DNA of 64,000 bases from Bacillus mycoides (GTDB taxonomy: Bacteria; Bacillota; Bacilli; Bacillales; Bacillaceae_G). The translations under genes and the position numbers were made by a program. The notes beneath the pieces were generated by a model that was not told the DNA's origin, made no database searches, and worked only from the letters and a program-made list of their open reading frames with translations. The DNA is taken from positions 1 through 64,000 of the forward strand of contig NZ_LXLV01000009.1 of assembly GCF_001757995.1 (NCBI RefSeq), written 5' to 3'. Of this stretch, positions 33,589 to 42,827 are shown one piece after another. How positions within the stretch are numbered: the stretch's first letter is position 1; each line of letters begins with the position of its first letter.

Positions 33589-33745
33589 TGCTTTTGACTG
33601 TTTTTTCAGATTAGAAAGAAAAAAATCTTCAAAATAGAAATTTTTTGTGATAGATTAATAAATAGAAAAAGGAATTTTACATAAAAACCCATTGTAATAA
33701 ATATATTTATCTATAATGGGTGTGCAGCTAACGAGGGGGAGAACG

Positions 33746-33982
33746 ATGAGAAGACGAAATACGCAAGCGTTCACGTTTTTAGCATGGACTTCATTTGTTT
33801 GTGCGCTTTCAGGGATGCTAATTGGGATTTACACGTTAGATGAAACGCTTAGTGTAAAAGGGTACTATTTAATCGGAACATTATTTTTAACGATGTCTTG
33901 TTTTGTATTACAAAAAACAATTCGTGATAATGAGGAAGATAATGAAAGATTTCCGAAAAATAAATCGTTAGATAAAGAGTAA
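33746..33982 (+). CDS. YiaA/YiaB-like two-helix membrane protein
   Basis: A 78-residue protein with two hydrophobic helices (about residues 10-30 and 40-60) and a charged C-terminal tail. The layout TFLAWTSFVCALSGMLIGIY, short loop, GYYLIGTLFLTMSCFVLQKTIRD fits the YiaA/B two-helix domain (PF05360). Function unknown. ATG 33746 is chosen for the site GAGGGGGAGAACG; the ATG at 33716 has no ribosome binding site. Single-gene unit with its own terminator. Confidence 0.8.
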   Translation: MRRRNTQAFTFLAWTSFVCALSGMLIGIYTLDETLSVKGYYLIGTLFLTMSCFVLQKTIRDNEEDNERFPKNKSLDKE

Positions 33983-33990
33983 ATTGTAAA

Positions 33991-34015
33991 GAAAGGCACT
34001 TGCCTTTCTTTTTTT
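33991..34015 (+). terminator. terminator after the YiaA-like gene
   Basis: GAAAGGC (33991-33997)/GCCTTTC (34002-34008), followed by seven T. Confidence 0.9.
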
Positions 34016-34123
34016 ATGTAAAAATGCCGTAAGTGCCGTGTGTTGACTTGCTTGAAGTACTGGAAATTTGGTATCATCAATAGTATTGTAGATTGAACGA
34101 TATATTATGGAGGTGGCCTAGCC

Positions 34124-34414
34124 GTGTCAAGAATTTCCGTTGAGAATGTAAAGCACGTAGCACATTTAGCACGTCTTGCAATTACTGATCAAGAAGCAGA
34201 AAAATTCCAAAAACAACTAGATGCAATTGTTACATTTGCAGAACAGTTAAATGAATTAGATACAACAGATGTAAAACCAACAACTCATGTATTAACTATG
34301 AAAAATGTTATGCGTGAAGATGTGCCAGAAAAAGGTTTACCAGTAGAAGAAGTATTAAAAAATGCACCGGATCACAAAGATAATCAAATCCGTGTTCCAG
34401 CAGTATTAGAATAG
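34124..34414 (+). CDS. gatC: Asp/Glu-tRNA amidotransferase subunit C
   Basis: GatC is the 96-residue subunit that stabilises GatA and holds it against GatB in the Asp-tRNA(Asn)/Glu-tRNA(Gln) amidotransferase. The typical [20 protein letters not shown] start and the [15 protein letters not shown] linker are present. The start is GTG behind GGAGGTGGCCTAGCC. It leads gatCAB, with gatA 14 bp downstream. Confidence 0.96.
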
Positions 34415-34428
34415 AGGAGGGAATTTCG

Positions 34429-35886
34429 ATGTCATTATTTGATCATTCTGTATCAGAGTTACATAAGAAGTTAAACAACAAAGAAATTTCCGTTACGGAT
34501 TTAGTAGAAGAATCTTACAAGCGTATTTCGGATGTTGAAGATAACGTAAAAGCTTTTCTTACATTAGATGAAGAAAATGCACGCGCGAAAGCGAAAGAAT
34601 TAGATGCAAAGATTGGTGCTGAGGATAATGGTTTATTATTCGGTATGCCAATCGGTGTAAAAGATAACATTGTAACTAACGGTCTTCGTACAACTTGTGC
34701 GAGCAAAATGTTAGCAAACTTCGATCCAATTTACGATGCGACAGTTGTACAAAAGCTAAAAGCTGCTGACACAGTTACAATCGGTAAATTAAATATGGAC
34801 GAGTTCGCAATGGGTTCTTCAAATGAAAACTCAGGTTTCTACGCTACAAAAAATCCATGGAACTTAGATTACGTTCCAGGCGGATCTAGTGGTGGTTCTG
34901 CAGCGGCAGTAGCAGCAGGAGAAGTATTATTCTCCCTAGGTTCTGATACGGGTGGTTCTATCCGTCAGCCAGCTGCATATTGCGGTGTTGTAGGTTTAAA
35001 ACCAACTTACGGACGCGTATCTCGTTACGGATTAGTAGCATTCGCATCTTCACTTGACCAAATCGGACCGATTACACGTACAGTAGAAGACAATGCATAC
35101 TTATTACAAGCTATTTCAGGTATTGACCGTATGGATGCAACTTCTGCAAACGTTGAAGTAGGAAACTACTTAGCTGGTTTAACAGGCGACGTTAAAGGTT
35201 TACGCATTGCTGTACCGAAAGAATACTTAGGCGAAGGTGTTGGCGAAGAAGCTCGTGAGTCAGTACTAGCTGCGTTAAAAGTGTTAGAAGGTATGGGCGC
35301 AACTTGGGAGGAAGTATCTCTTCCGCACTCTAAATACGCCCTAGCAACGTATTACTTATTATCTTCTTCTGAAGCATCTGCTAACCTTTCACGCTTTGAT
35401 GGCGTACGTTACGGTGTTCGTTCTGATAATGTAAATAACTTATTAGATCTTTACAAAAACACACGTAGCGAAGGTTTCGGTGATGAAGTAAAACGTCGTA
35501 TTATGCTTGGTACATTTGCTCTTAGCTCTGGTTACTATGATGCATATTACAAAAAAGCACAACAAGTACGTACATTAATTAAAAATGACTTTGAAAATGT
35601 ATTTGCTAACTACGATGTTATTATTGGACCAACAACACCAACTCCAGCATTTAAAGTGGGCGAAAAAGTGGACGATCCAATGACAATGTATGCAAATGAC
35701 ATTTTAACAATTCCAGTAAACTTAGCAGGTGTTCCAGCGATTTCTGTTCCATGTGGATTCGGTGCTAACAACATGCCACTTGGTTTACAAATCATTGGTA
35801 AACACTTCGATGAAGCGACAATTTACCGCGTTGCACATGCGTTTGAGCAAGCAACAGACTATCATACAAAAAAAGCAAGTCTGTAA
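34429..35886 (+). CDS. gatA: Asp/Glu-tRNA amidotransferase subunit A
   Basis: GatA is the glutaminase of the complex and supplies ammonia to GatB. The 485-residue amidase-signature protein has the catalytic Lys in [17 protein letters not shown] near residue 78, the cis-Ser region [14 protein letters not shown] near 152 and the nucleophile Ser in [15 protein letters not shown] near 177. The start follows GAGGAGGGAATTTCG. It is 14 bp from both neighbours in gatCAB. Confidence 0.97.
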   Translation: MSLFDHSVSELHKKLNNKEISVTDLVEESYKRISDVEDNVKAFLTLDEENARAKAKELDAKIGAEDNGLLFGMPIGVKDNIVTNGLRTTCASKMLANFDPIYDATVVQKLKAADTVTIGKLNMDEFAMGSSNENSGFYATKNPWNLDYVPGGSSGGSAAAVAAGEVLFSLGSDTGGSIRQPAAYCGVVGLKPTYGRVSRYGLVAFASSLDQIGPITRTVEDNAYLLQAISGIDRMDATSANVEVGNYLAGLTGDVKGLRIAVPKEYLGEGVGEEARESVLAALKVLEGMGATWEEVSLPHSKYALATYYLLSSSEASANLSRFDGVRYGVRSDNVNNLLDLYKNTRSEGFGDEVKRRIMLGTFALSSGYYDAYYKKAQQVRTLIKNDFENVFANYDVIIGPTTPTPAFKVGEKVDDPMTMYANDILTIPVNLAGVPAISVPCGFGANNMPLGLQIIGKHFDEATIYRVAHAFEQATDYHTKKASL

Positions 35887-35900
35887 GGAGGCGAGCATAG

Positions 35901-37328
35901 ATGAATTTAGAAACAATTATTGGTTTAGAGGTTCACGTTGAGTTAAAAACAAATTCGAAAATTTTCTCTGCGAGTCCAACAGAATTCGGAGCGGAGCCAA
36001 ATACACAAACAAGTGTAATTGACTTAGGATACCCAGGGGTACTTCCTACTTTAAATAAAGAAGCAGTTAACTTTGCAATGAAAGCTGCAATGGCATTAAA
36101 CTGTGAAATCGCAACGGAAACGAAGTTCGACCGTAAAAACTATTTCTACCCAGATAATCCGAAAGCTTACCAAATCTCTCAATTTGATAAGCCAATTGGT
36201 GAAAATGGTTGGATTGAAATTGAAGTAGACGGTAAAAAGAAACGTATCGGTATTACACGTCTTCATTTAGAAGAAGATGCTGGTAAATCAACGCATACAG
36301 CTGACGGTTCATTAGTAGACTACAACCGTCAAGGTATGCCTTTAATCGAAATCGTATCTGAGCCAGATATGCGTACTCCAGAAGAAGCATATGCGTACTT
36401 AGAGAAGTTAAAATCAATCATTCAATATACAGGTGTATCTGATTGTAAGATGGAAGAAGGTTCTCTTCGTTGTGATGCGAATATTTCACTTCGTCCAGTT
36501 GGACAAGAGAAGTTCGGTACAAAAGCAGAACTGAAAAACTTAAACTCTTTCACTTACGTGCAAAAAGGTCTTGAGCATGAACAAGTGCGCCAAGAGAAAG
36601 AATTATTATCTGGTGGTATCATCCAACAAGAAACACGTCGTTATGATGAAGCAACGAAGAAAACAATCTTAATGCGTATAAAAGAAGGATCTGACGATTA
36701 CCGTTACTTCCCAGAGCCAGATTTAGTTGAACTTTACATCGATGATGAGTGGAAAGAAGAAGTTCGTGCTTCTATTCCAGAACTTCCAGATGCACGTAAA
36801 GCTCGCTATGTTGAAGAAATTGGCTTACCGGCTTATGATGCACACGTATTGACATTAACGAAAGAGATGTCTGATTTCTTTGAAGCAACAATTGTAGATG
36901 GTGCAGATGCGAAATTAACATCAAACTGGTTAATGGGTGAAGTACTTGCATACTTAAACAAACAACAAAAAGAATTAAAAGACGTTGCGTTAACGCCTGC
37001 TGGCTTATCTAAAATGGTTCAATTAATTGAAAAAGGTACAATTTCTTCTAAAATCGCGAAGAAAGTATTTAACGAATTAATTGAAAAAGGTGGAGACCCA
37101 GAAGAAATCGTTAAAGCAAAAGGTCTTGTTCAAATTTCTGACGAAGGAACACTTCGTAAGGTTGTAACAGAAATTCTTGATAATAATGAGCAATCTATTG
37201 AAGACTTTAAAAACGGTAAAGACCGTGCAATTGGCTTCTTAGTTGGTCAAATTATGAAAGCTACAAAAGGACAAGCCAATCCACCGCTTGTTAACAAAAT
37301 CTTACTTGAAGAAATTAATAAGCGATAA
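35901..37328 (+). CDS. gatB: Asp/Glu-tRNA amidotransferase subunit B
   Basis: GatB binds the mischarged tRNA and performs the phosphorylation and amidation. The 475-residue protein starts [20 protein letters not shown], has the conserved [12 protein letters not shown] and [19 protein letters not shown] segments, and ends with a helical YqeY-like tail domain (about 330-475) that touches tRNA. The start follows AAGGAGGCGAGCATAG. It ends the operon, and a strong terminator lies 29 bp on. Confidence 0.97.
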   Translation: MNLETIIGLEVHVELKTNSKIFSASPTEFGAEPNTQTSVIDLGYPGVLPTLNKEAVNFAMKAAMALNCEIATETKFDRKNYFYPDNPKAYQISQFDKPIGENGWIEIEVDGKKKRIGITRLHLEEDAGKSTHTADGSLVDYNRQGMPLIEIVSEPDMRTPEEAYAYLEKLKSIIQYTGVSDCKMEEGSLRCDANISLRPVGQEKFGTKAELKNLNSFTYVQKGLEHEQVRQEKELLSGGIIQQETRRYDEATKKTILMRIKEGSDDYRYFPEPDLVELYIDDEWKEEVRASIPELPDARKARYVEEIGLPAYDAHVLTLTKEMSDFFEATIVDGADAKLTSNWLMGEVLAYLNKQQKELKDVALTPAGLSKMVQLIEKGTISSKIAKKVFNELIEKGGDPEEIVKAKGLVQISDEGTLRKVVTEILDNNEQSIEDFKNGKDRAIGFLVGQIMKATKGQANPPLVNKILLEEINKR

Positions 37329-37356
37329 AAATAGTCTAGGATTTTAAAGATTAAAC

Positions 37357-37387
37357 AGAAAAAACACCCGTATCGGGTGTTTTTTCT
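37357..37387 (+). terminator. gatCAB terminator
   Basis: A 14-bp perfect stem (37357-37370 with 37374-37387) around ACACCCG/CGGGTGT, with the T-run inside the 3' arm. A-rich on the left, so it can work on both strands. Confidence 0.93.
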
Positions 37388-37388
37388 G

Positions 37389-37447
37389 AGTTAATCAAAC
37401 GTTTGTTTAAATGGTGAAAAATAATTTAAACAAACGTTTGATTAACT
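37389..37447. repeat. perfect 24-bp inverted repeat with twin CAAACGTTTG palindromes
   Basis: The arms 37389-37412 and 37424-37447 are exact reverse complements with an 11-nt centre. Each arm holds the 10-bp palindrome CAAACGTTTG (37396-37405, 37431-37440), 35 bp apart centre to centre, the style of TetR-family operators. A minus-strand promoter, TTGACA (37447-37452) and TTAAAT (37424-37429) at 17 bp, encloses the right palindrome; a weaker mirror promoter (TTCTGA/TTAAAT) encloses the left. No TetR gene is adjacent. Confidence 0.8.
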
Positions 37448-37804
37448 GTCAAAAGTGAAAAAATGTTTGTATAGCAACTATGGTATGATAGTTGCAAAAA
37501 GGTGGGAATAATGATAAATCTAGACATAGAGAGTTTTTTCATCTCATGAAATAATAGATAATTATTATTCATTATATGTAAATTGATGTGAGAGAATGGA
37601 TAGACATAAATTTATTGGTTAAATAAAGCAAAACCATCATGGGTGAATAGTTACTTTTGATGGGCTACACGAATCGGGTTCTTACTGCCTGTTTGAGCGG
37701 AATTAAAGAAGGATAGGAAGATGAGAGGAGGTAGGCATAGGGATACTGAATAAGGGTTCGGTGTATTCGTTTTTCAATGAATAAGGAATTTCCTGTGCTA
37801 ATAA
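37448..37804 (+). other. long intergenic region before dgkB
   Basis: About 350 bp with no long frame. It holds a hairpin GCAACTA (37474-37480)/TAGTTGC (37489-37495), then AAAAAGGTGGG and a 12-codon frame at 37511-37549 (MINLDIESFFIS), and a 10-codon frame at 37721-37753 behind AAGGATAGGAAG. These mini-frames have reasonable ribosome binding sites and could be leader peptides, but nothing proves translation. The remainder shows no feature I can name. Confidence 0.4.
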
Positions 37805-38710
37805 ATGATGAAGCGAGCAAGAATTATTTATAATCCTACTTCTGGGCGCGAGCTATTTAAGAAGAGCTTACCAGAAGTATTACAAAAATTAGAACAAGCT
37901 GGATATGAAGCGTCTTGTCATGCGACAACTGGTCCTGGAGATGCGACTGTGGCAGCGAGGCAAGCTGCGGATCGTAAGTTTGATGTTGTTATCGCAGCTG
38001 GTGGTGATGGTACATTAAATGAAGTAGTGAACGGTTTAGTAGGACATGAGCATCGTCCAAAGTTTGGAATTATTCCAGTTGGAACGACAAATGATTTTGC
38101 GCGTGCGATCGGTGTACCTCGTGTTATTGAAGAGGCTGCGGATATTATTTGTGAAGGAACAACGGTACCGTTAGATCTTGGTAGAGCGAATGATACATAT
38201 TTCATTAATATCGCTGGTGGCGGCCGTATTACAGAATTAACATATGAAGTACCAAGCAAGTTAAAAACGGTATTAGGCCAACTTGCTTACTATTTAAAAG
38301 GAATCGAAATGTTACCATCATTACATCCAACATATGTTGAAATTGAGTATGATGGGAAGTTGCTCCAAGAAGAAATTACGATGTTTTTAATTACGAATAC
38401 TCGTTCAGTTGGTGGATTCGAAAAAGTAGCACCATATGCATCTATTAACGATGGGTTATTTGATTTATTAGTACTGAAAAAAGGTTCTATAGCTGATTTA
38501 ATTAAAGCAGCAACACAAGCGCAGCGTGGGGAACATATTAACAATCCAAAAGTGCTATATACACAAGCTAATCGTATTAAAGTTCATTCACCTGATAAAT
38601 TAATGATCAACTTAGATGGTGAATATGGTGGAGATGCGCCGATGGAATTCGAAAATATATATCATTGTCTAGAACTATTTGTTCCTGAACATCAAGAGGA
38701 TGCCCTGTAA
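37805..38710 (+). CDS. dgkB: diacylglycerol kinase
   Basis: DgkB phosphorylates diacylglycerol released by lipoteichoic acid synthesis, returning it to phospholipid metabolism. The 301-residue protein has ARIIYNPTSGRELFKKSLPE at the N terminus, the kinase motif AAGGDGTLNEVVNGL near residue 62 and GIIPVGTTNDFARAIG near 87. Two ATG codons in tandem are possible starts and the ribosome binding site is weak (AAGGAA about 17 bases away). Its position after gatCAB is conserved in Bacillus (yerQ). Confidence 0.94.
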   Translation: MMKRARIIYNPTSGRELFKKSLPEVLQKLEQAGYEASCHATTGPGDATVAARQAADRKFDVVIAAGGDGTLNEVVNGLVGHEHRPKFGIIPVGTTNDFARAIGVPRVIEEAADIICEGTTVPLDLGRANDTYFINIAGGGRITELTYEVPSKLKTVLGQLAYYLKGIEMLPSLHPTYVEIEYDGKLLQEEITMFLITNTRSVGGFEKVAPYASINDGLFDLLVLKKGSIADLIKAATQAQRGEHINNPKVLYTQANRIKVHSPDKLMINLDGEYGGDAPMEFENIYHCLELFVPEHQEDAL

Positions 38711-38724
38711 AGGCATCTTTTTTT
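38699..38724 (+). terminator. terminator after dgkB
   Basis: GATGCC (38699-38704)/GGCATC (38712-38717), then T-run; overlaps the stop codon. Confidence 0.85.
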
Positions 38725-38893
38725 GTTTTTACCTCACTATTTGCGAGTAATAAGATGCCCCGGCTGATTAAAGTTTAGACGAATTGTAAATTGGAAGTTA
38801 GTTTGATTTTTATGGTATTTTTACAATCCGTTTATTTTATATCCATATTTTATTGATACACTGGAAGAGATAAGAAATGAGAGGTAGGGTGCT

Positions 38894-39640
38894 ATGGAGA
38901 AGGTAAAAGCAATATTATTTGATAAAGATGGGACATTAATGGATTTTCATTCAATTTGGATAAAAGTAGCTGAAGAGCTTGTTGCTGAATGTATAAATTT
39001 ATATCAACTACCAGAATCAATGCAGCAGGCTTTATTAAAAGAGATTGGTGTAGATGGAGCATTTGTTCATCCACGTAGTGCGCTCGCTGCTGGAACGAGT
39101 CTTGATGTGGCAAAGGGGCTTTGTAAGTATATTGCATCATCTAGAGAAGAAGAGATGCATCAATGGGTGAGTGAAAAGTTGTTTGCTCTTATGTACGAGC
39201 ATCGTTCACATATGAGAATGACGGCAGATTTACCGAAAGTTTTACAAGCGTTAAAGGATAGAGGATTTATTCTAGGTGTCGTTACAGCTGATGATTTCGC
39301 GCCGACAGAATTATTTTTAAAGCAATATCAATTGGAAGACTTTTTTGATTGTGTTATAGCTTCAGATACATTTCCAGCACAGAAGCCAGATAAAAAAATT
39401 GTAGAATCGTTTTGTGAGAGATTTAATTTAGAGACATGTGAAGTAGCAGTCATCGGGGATACACCGACGGATTTACATTTAGCGAAAAATGGTGGCGACT
39501 GCTATGCAATTGGCGTACTATCTGGTACGGGTAATCGTCAAACGTTAGAACCACTTGCAGATTTAGTATTACAATCTGTTGAAGATTTAATTTCTCATGC
39601 AGGTGAGTTTATTTGGAAACAAGGAAAGTCTAATGTATAA
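38894..39640 (+). CDS. HAD-superfamily hydrolase
   Basis: A 248-residue phosphatase-like protein with a C1 cap. Motif I is LFDKDGTLMDF (Asp10, Asp12), motif II is VVTADD near residue 133, motif III is the Lys in AQKPDKKIV near 165, and motif IV is VIGDTPTDL near 192. It resembles phosphoglycolate phosphatase/pyrophosphatase PpaX types, but the substrate is unknown. The start follows GAGAGGTAGGGTGCT. It precedes the GABA genes but ends with its own terminator. Confidence 0.88.
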   Translation: MEKVKAILFDKDGTLMDFHSIWIKVAEELVAECINLYQLPESMQQALLKEIGVDGAFVHPRSALAAGTSLDVAKGLCKYIASSREEEMHQWVSEKLFALMYEHRSHMRMTADLPKVLQALKDRGFILGVVTADDFAPTELFLKQYQLEDFFDCVIASDTFPAQKPDKKIVESFCERFNLETCEVAVIGDTPTDLHLAKNGGDCYAIGVLSGTGNRQTLEPLADLVLQSVEDLISHAGEFIWKQGKSNV

Positions 39641-39646
39641 ATGAAA

Positions 39647-39690
39647 AAGTCTATAAAGACTCTATATGAGTCTTTATAGACTTATTTTTT
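39647..39690 (+). terminator. terminator after the HAD gene
   Basis: A 16-bp perfect stem (39647-39662 with 39668-39683) around a 5-nt loop, then ATTTTTT. It lies about 73 bp before the gabT -24 element, so the inverted repeat might also act as an upstream activator site; that is speculation. Confidence 0.9.
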
Positions 39691-39735
39691 ATGCCGAGAT
39701 AGTAAGGGAATGGGATGAATACTAGGAAGAGGAAG

Positions 39736-39754
39736 TTGGCATACATCTTGCAAT
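39736..39754 (+). promoter_or_regulatory. sigma-54 (-24/-12) promoter of gabT
   Basis: TTGGCATACATCTTGCAAT matches the sigma-54 consensus (TTGGCACN4TTGCW) with GG at 39738-39739 and GC at 39750-39751. An enhancer-binding activator is encoded just downstream, which fits the SigL-dependent gab cluster described for B. thuringiensis. Confidence 0.92.
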
Positions 39755-39794
39755 ATAAAGAGAAAACATTGTATAGAAAAGGATGGGGTACACA

Positions 39795-41159
39795 ATGAAC
39801 ACAAAAAAATTTGCTAAAGTAAATGAACAAATTCCAGGACCAAAAGCAGCGTCTTTATTAGAACGCCGCCAAAATATAGTACCAAAAGGAGTAAGTAATG
39901 GTATTCCAACATTTGTACAGTCTGCAAATGGTGCACTCGTAACAGATGTGGATGGAAATCAGTACATTGATTTCGCAGGAGCAATTGGGACAATTAATGT
40001 AGGACATTGTCATCCAGCTGTTAAAGAAGCGCTTCATAAACAAGTAGATCAATATATTCATACTGGTTTTAATGTGATGATGTATGAGCCATATATTGAA
40101 TTAGCGGAAAAGCTGGCAGCATTAGCACCAGGTAATTTCGATAAACAAGTCCTGTTTTTAAACAGTGGGGCAGAAGCGGTTGAAAATGCAGTGAAGATTG
40201 CTCGTAAATATACGAAGAGACCTGGAATTATCGCATTTTCTAAAGGATTTCATGGGCGTACATTAATGACAATGACGATGACGAGTAAAGTAAAACCATA
40301 TAAATTTGGATTTGGACCATTTGCTCCAGAAGTATATAAAGCGCCATTCCCATATGAATACCGTCGACCAGAAGGGTTAACAGAAGAGCAGTATGATGAT
40401 TTTATCATTGAAGAGTTTAAGAACTTCTTTATATCAGAAGTAGCACCAGAAACAATTGCAGCCGTTGTAATGGAACCAGTTCAAGGGGAAGGCGGATTTA
40501 TCGTTCCAAGTAAGAAATTTGTTCAAGAAGTACGCAGCATTTGTTCAGAGCACGGTATTTTATTTGTAGCTGATGAAATTCAAACAGGCTTTAGTCGTAC
40601 CGGAAAATACTTTGCAATTGATCATTATGATGTCGTTCCAGATTTAATTACGGTATCTAAATCATTAGGTGCTGGTGTACCGATAAGTGGTGTTATTGGA
40701 CGTAAAGAAATTATGAATGAGTCTGCACCGGGAGAACTGGGCGGAACGTATGCAGGAAGCCCGCTAGGATGTGCGGCTGCATTAGCTGTGCTTGATGTAA
40801 TAGAAAAAGAGAAATTAAATGATAGAGCGATAGAAGTAGGGAAAGTCGTAATGAACCAATTCCAAGAGATGAAAAACAAATATAATTGCATAGGTGATGT
40901 GCGCGGCTTAGGTGCAATGTGTGCATTCGAGCTCGTTCAAGATCGCAAGACGAAAGCGCCTGATAAAACATTAGCGTCTAATTTATGTGCAGAAGCAAAT
41001 AAACGGGGATTACTTCTACTATCAGCAGGAACATATGGAAATGTTATTCGTGTGTTAATGCCATTAGTTATTACAGATGAGCAACTTGAGGAAGGTTTAA
41101 CAATAATTGAAGAATCATTGCTAGCTTGTTATGAGCAAGCAAATATCGCTCGCGTTTAA
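39795..41159 (+). CDS. gabT: 4-aminobutyrate aminotransferase
   Basis: GabT is a PLP enzyme that moves the GABA amino group to 2-oxoglutarate, giving succinate semialdehyde and glutamate. The 454-residue class III aminotransferase has NSGAEAVENAVKIAR near residue 120, FHGRTLMTMTMT near 155, the Asp in VADEIQTGFSRTGK near 257 and the PLP lysine in TVSKSLGAGVPISGVIG near 287. ATG 39795 is chosen for AGGATGGGG eight bases away; the ATG at 39783 sits inside that site. Transcribed from a sigma-54 promoter. Confidence 0.96.
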   Translation: MNTKKFAKVNEQIPGPKAASLLERRQNIVPKGVSNGIPTFVQSANGALVTDVDGNQYIDFAGAIGTINVGHCHPAVKEALHKQVDQYIHTGFNVMMYEPYIELAEKLAALAPGNFDKQVLFLNSGAEAVENAVKIARKYTKRPGIIAFSKGFHGRTLMTMTMTSKVKPYKFGFGPFAPEVYKAPFPYEYRRPEGLTEEQYDDFIIEEFKNFFISEVAPETIAAVVMEPVQGEGGFIVPSKKFVQEVRSICSEHGILFVADEIQTGFSRTGKYFAIDHYDVVPDLITVSKSLGAGVPISGVIGRKEIMNESAPGELGGTYAGSPLGCAAALAVLDVIEKEKLNDRAIEVGKVVMNQFQEMKNKYNCIGDVRGLGAMCAFELVQDRKTKAPDKTLASNLCAEANKRGLLLLSAGTYGNVIRVLMPLVITDEQLEEGLTIIEESLLACYEQANIARV

Positions 41160-41459
41160 AGAATTGGGATAACTTAAAAAAGGGCATAAAGCTTTTCTTT
41201 TTAGGCGGAAGAGAGCATCTGGCCATGCATAGAATCGGTCAGCCCCTTTCCCATGCCAAGCTAAAACAAAGTGAGGGTGTGGTTGCGATGGCATTCTGTA
41301 TTTTTCAAGGCAGCGAATTATGTGTTGAAAAATATAAATAGATTTGTATAAATAACAAATTGAAAACATTCTAGCTTACTCTATGTAAAATGCAGAAAAT
41401 TCACTTTATAATAAAGGTAGTGAAGTGAATCGATGTATTTAAAGTAAGGGGTGGCTAGG
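41160..41459 (+). other. gabT-gabR intergenic region with a GC-richer block
   Basis: About 300 bp. Positions 41178-41300 are GC-richer than the surroundings and, on the minus strand, read MPSQPHPHFVLAWHGKG and on into the antisense of gabT. The block looks like an inserted interspersed repeat rather than a gene, because the frame has no independent end. 41300-41459 is AT-rich; TATAAT at 41407-41412 is a possible -10 for gabR with a poor -35. Confidence 0.4.
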
Positions 41460-42827
41460 ATGGTTGCAGAAAAGGAACGAGTGTTGATGGATTTACAAGA
41501 TGTATTTGAATATGCATTTGACGAAATTTTTGTTACGGATGATAAGGGAATTGTTGTACGCGTAAATAGCATGTGTGAAAGACATTACCAGCTCTCTGCT
41601 AAGGAATTAGTAGGAAAGCATGTAAAAGAACTACAAAAAGAAGGGATTTTTTATCCATCGGCAACATTAGAAGTAATTGAAAAAAAGAGACCAGTTGAAC
41701 TTGTTCAAACAACGAAATCAGGAGAGTATTTGCATGTTCGTACAAGGCCTGTTTTTGATGATGAGGGAAATTTAAGAAGAGTGATTAGTTATTCTCGTGA
41801 TCTTACAGAACTCTATCAATTACGTCAAAAGGTAGAGGAAATGGATAATCAGCTAAAGACATATAAGAAAGAATTAAGAGAAACATATGAGCATGAAGGG
41901 CTTATTTTTAAAAGTATCGCTATGCAAAAAATAGTCGAAACAATCAAGAAAGTATCCGTGGTAGATAGCACAGTTCTTGTTTTAGGTGAGACAGGAGTAG
42001 GAAAAAGTCGATTAGTACGTCATTTACATGAAGTGAGTAACCGGAAGAATGAAAGTTTCTATGAAATTAATTGTGCGGCATTGCCGACGAATTTAATTGA
42101 ATCTGAGCTTTTTGGATATTCAGGTGGGTCTTTTACAGGTGCAAATCGTGAAGGGAAAAAGGGATTACTAGAATCAGCGCATAAAGGAACTCTTTTCTTA
42201 GATGAAATTGGTGAAATGCCGCTTGAAATTCAAGCAAAGCTTTTGCAAGTATTGCAAGAAAAAACGTTTCGCCCTATAGGCGAAAGAGAATTAAAAAAGG
42301 TGGACGTTAGAATTGTAGCGGCAACAAATAGAGATTTAAGTACGATGGTGAAACAAGGAACATTCCGGAAAGATTTATACTATCGTCTGAATGTCATTCC
42401 AATTTCAATTCCGCCACTTCGGGAGAGAACAGAAGACATTTTGCCGCTTATCTATCATTATTTACAGCATTTTAATAAAAAGTACGGACGTGATGTAAAG
42501 TTAGCTCCTAGTACGTTACAAATGTTTGTAGGGTATCCTTGGGAAGGAAATAATAGAGAGATTGAAAATGTAATTGAACGAATTGTTATCACTGCAGATG
42601 ATTTTGTAATGGTAGAAGATTTGCCACTATCTATGCAAGAGGCCACAGTTGAACAATCCGGACAAAGTCTTTATAGAATGCTGGAAGAGGTAGAGAGAAA
42701 TATTATTCTTAAAGCGTATAAAACGTATGGATCAAGTTATAAAGTGGCTGAGTTTTTACAAATAAGTCAATCTGCTGCCACTAGGAAGATTAAGAAGTTC
42801 ATAGAGGAGGAAGAAAACATTGGATAA
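41460..42827 (+). CDS. gabR: sigma-54-dependent activator of GABA use (GabR-like)
   Basis: A 455-residue enhancer-binding protein. A PAS domain (about 18-125) is the likely GABA or signal sensor. The AAA+ domain (about 150-385) has Walker A LGETGVGKSR near 175, the sigma-54 contact loop GGSFTGA near 222 (GSFTGA in place of the usual GAFTGA) and Walker B GTLFLDEIGEMP near 245. The C-terminal Fis-type HTH (SSYKVAEFLQISQSAATRKIKK) ends the protein. ATG 41460 follows AAGGGGTGGCTAGG. It lies between gabT and gabD; the symbol follows the B. thuringiensis name and is distinct from the MocR-type GabR of B. subtilis. Confidence 0.92.
   Translation: MVAEKERVLMDLQDVFEYAFDEIFVTDDKGIVVRVNSMCERHYQLSAKELVGKHVKELQKEGIFYPSATLEVIEKKRPVELVQTTKSGEYLHVRTRPVFDDEGNLRRVISYSRDLTELYQLRQKVEEMDNQLKTYKKELRETYEHEGLIFKSIAMQKIVETIKKVSVVDSTVLVLGETGVGKSRLVRHLHEVSNRKNESFYEINCAALPTNLIESELFGYSGGSFTGANREGKKGLLESAHKGTLFLDEIGEMPLEIQAKLLQVLQEKTFRPIGERELKKVDVRIVAATNRDLSTMVKQGTFRKDLYYRLNVIPISIPPLRERTEDILPLIYHYLQHFNKKYGRDVKLAPSTLQMFVGYPWEGNNREIENVIERIVITADDFVMVEDLPLSMQEATVEQSGQSLYRMLEEVERNIILKAYKTYGSSYKVAEFLQISQSAATRKIKKFIEEEENIG

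Noticed and set aside
37511-37753. 12- and 10-codon frames before dgkB as leader peptide genes
   Set aside because: Sites are acceptable, but they contain no run of one amino acid and no clear attenuator pairing; mentioned only within the intergenic entry.
41121-41369. Minus-strand 82-residue frame antisense to the end of gabT
   Set aside because: Has no own stop outside gabT and no ribosome binding site; better explained as a repeat-derived frame.
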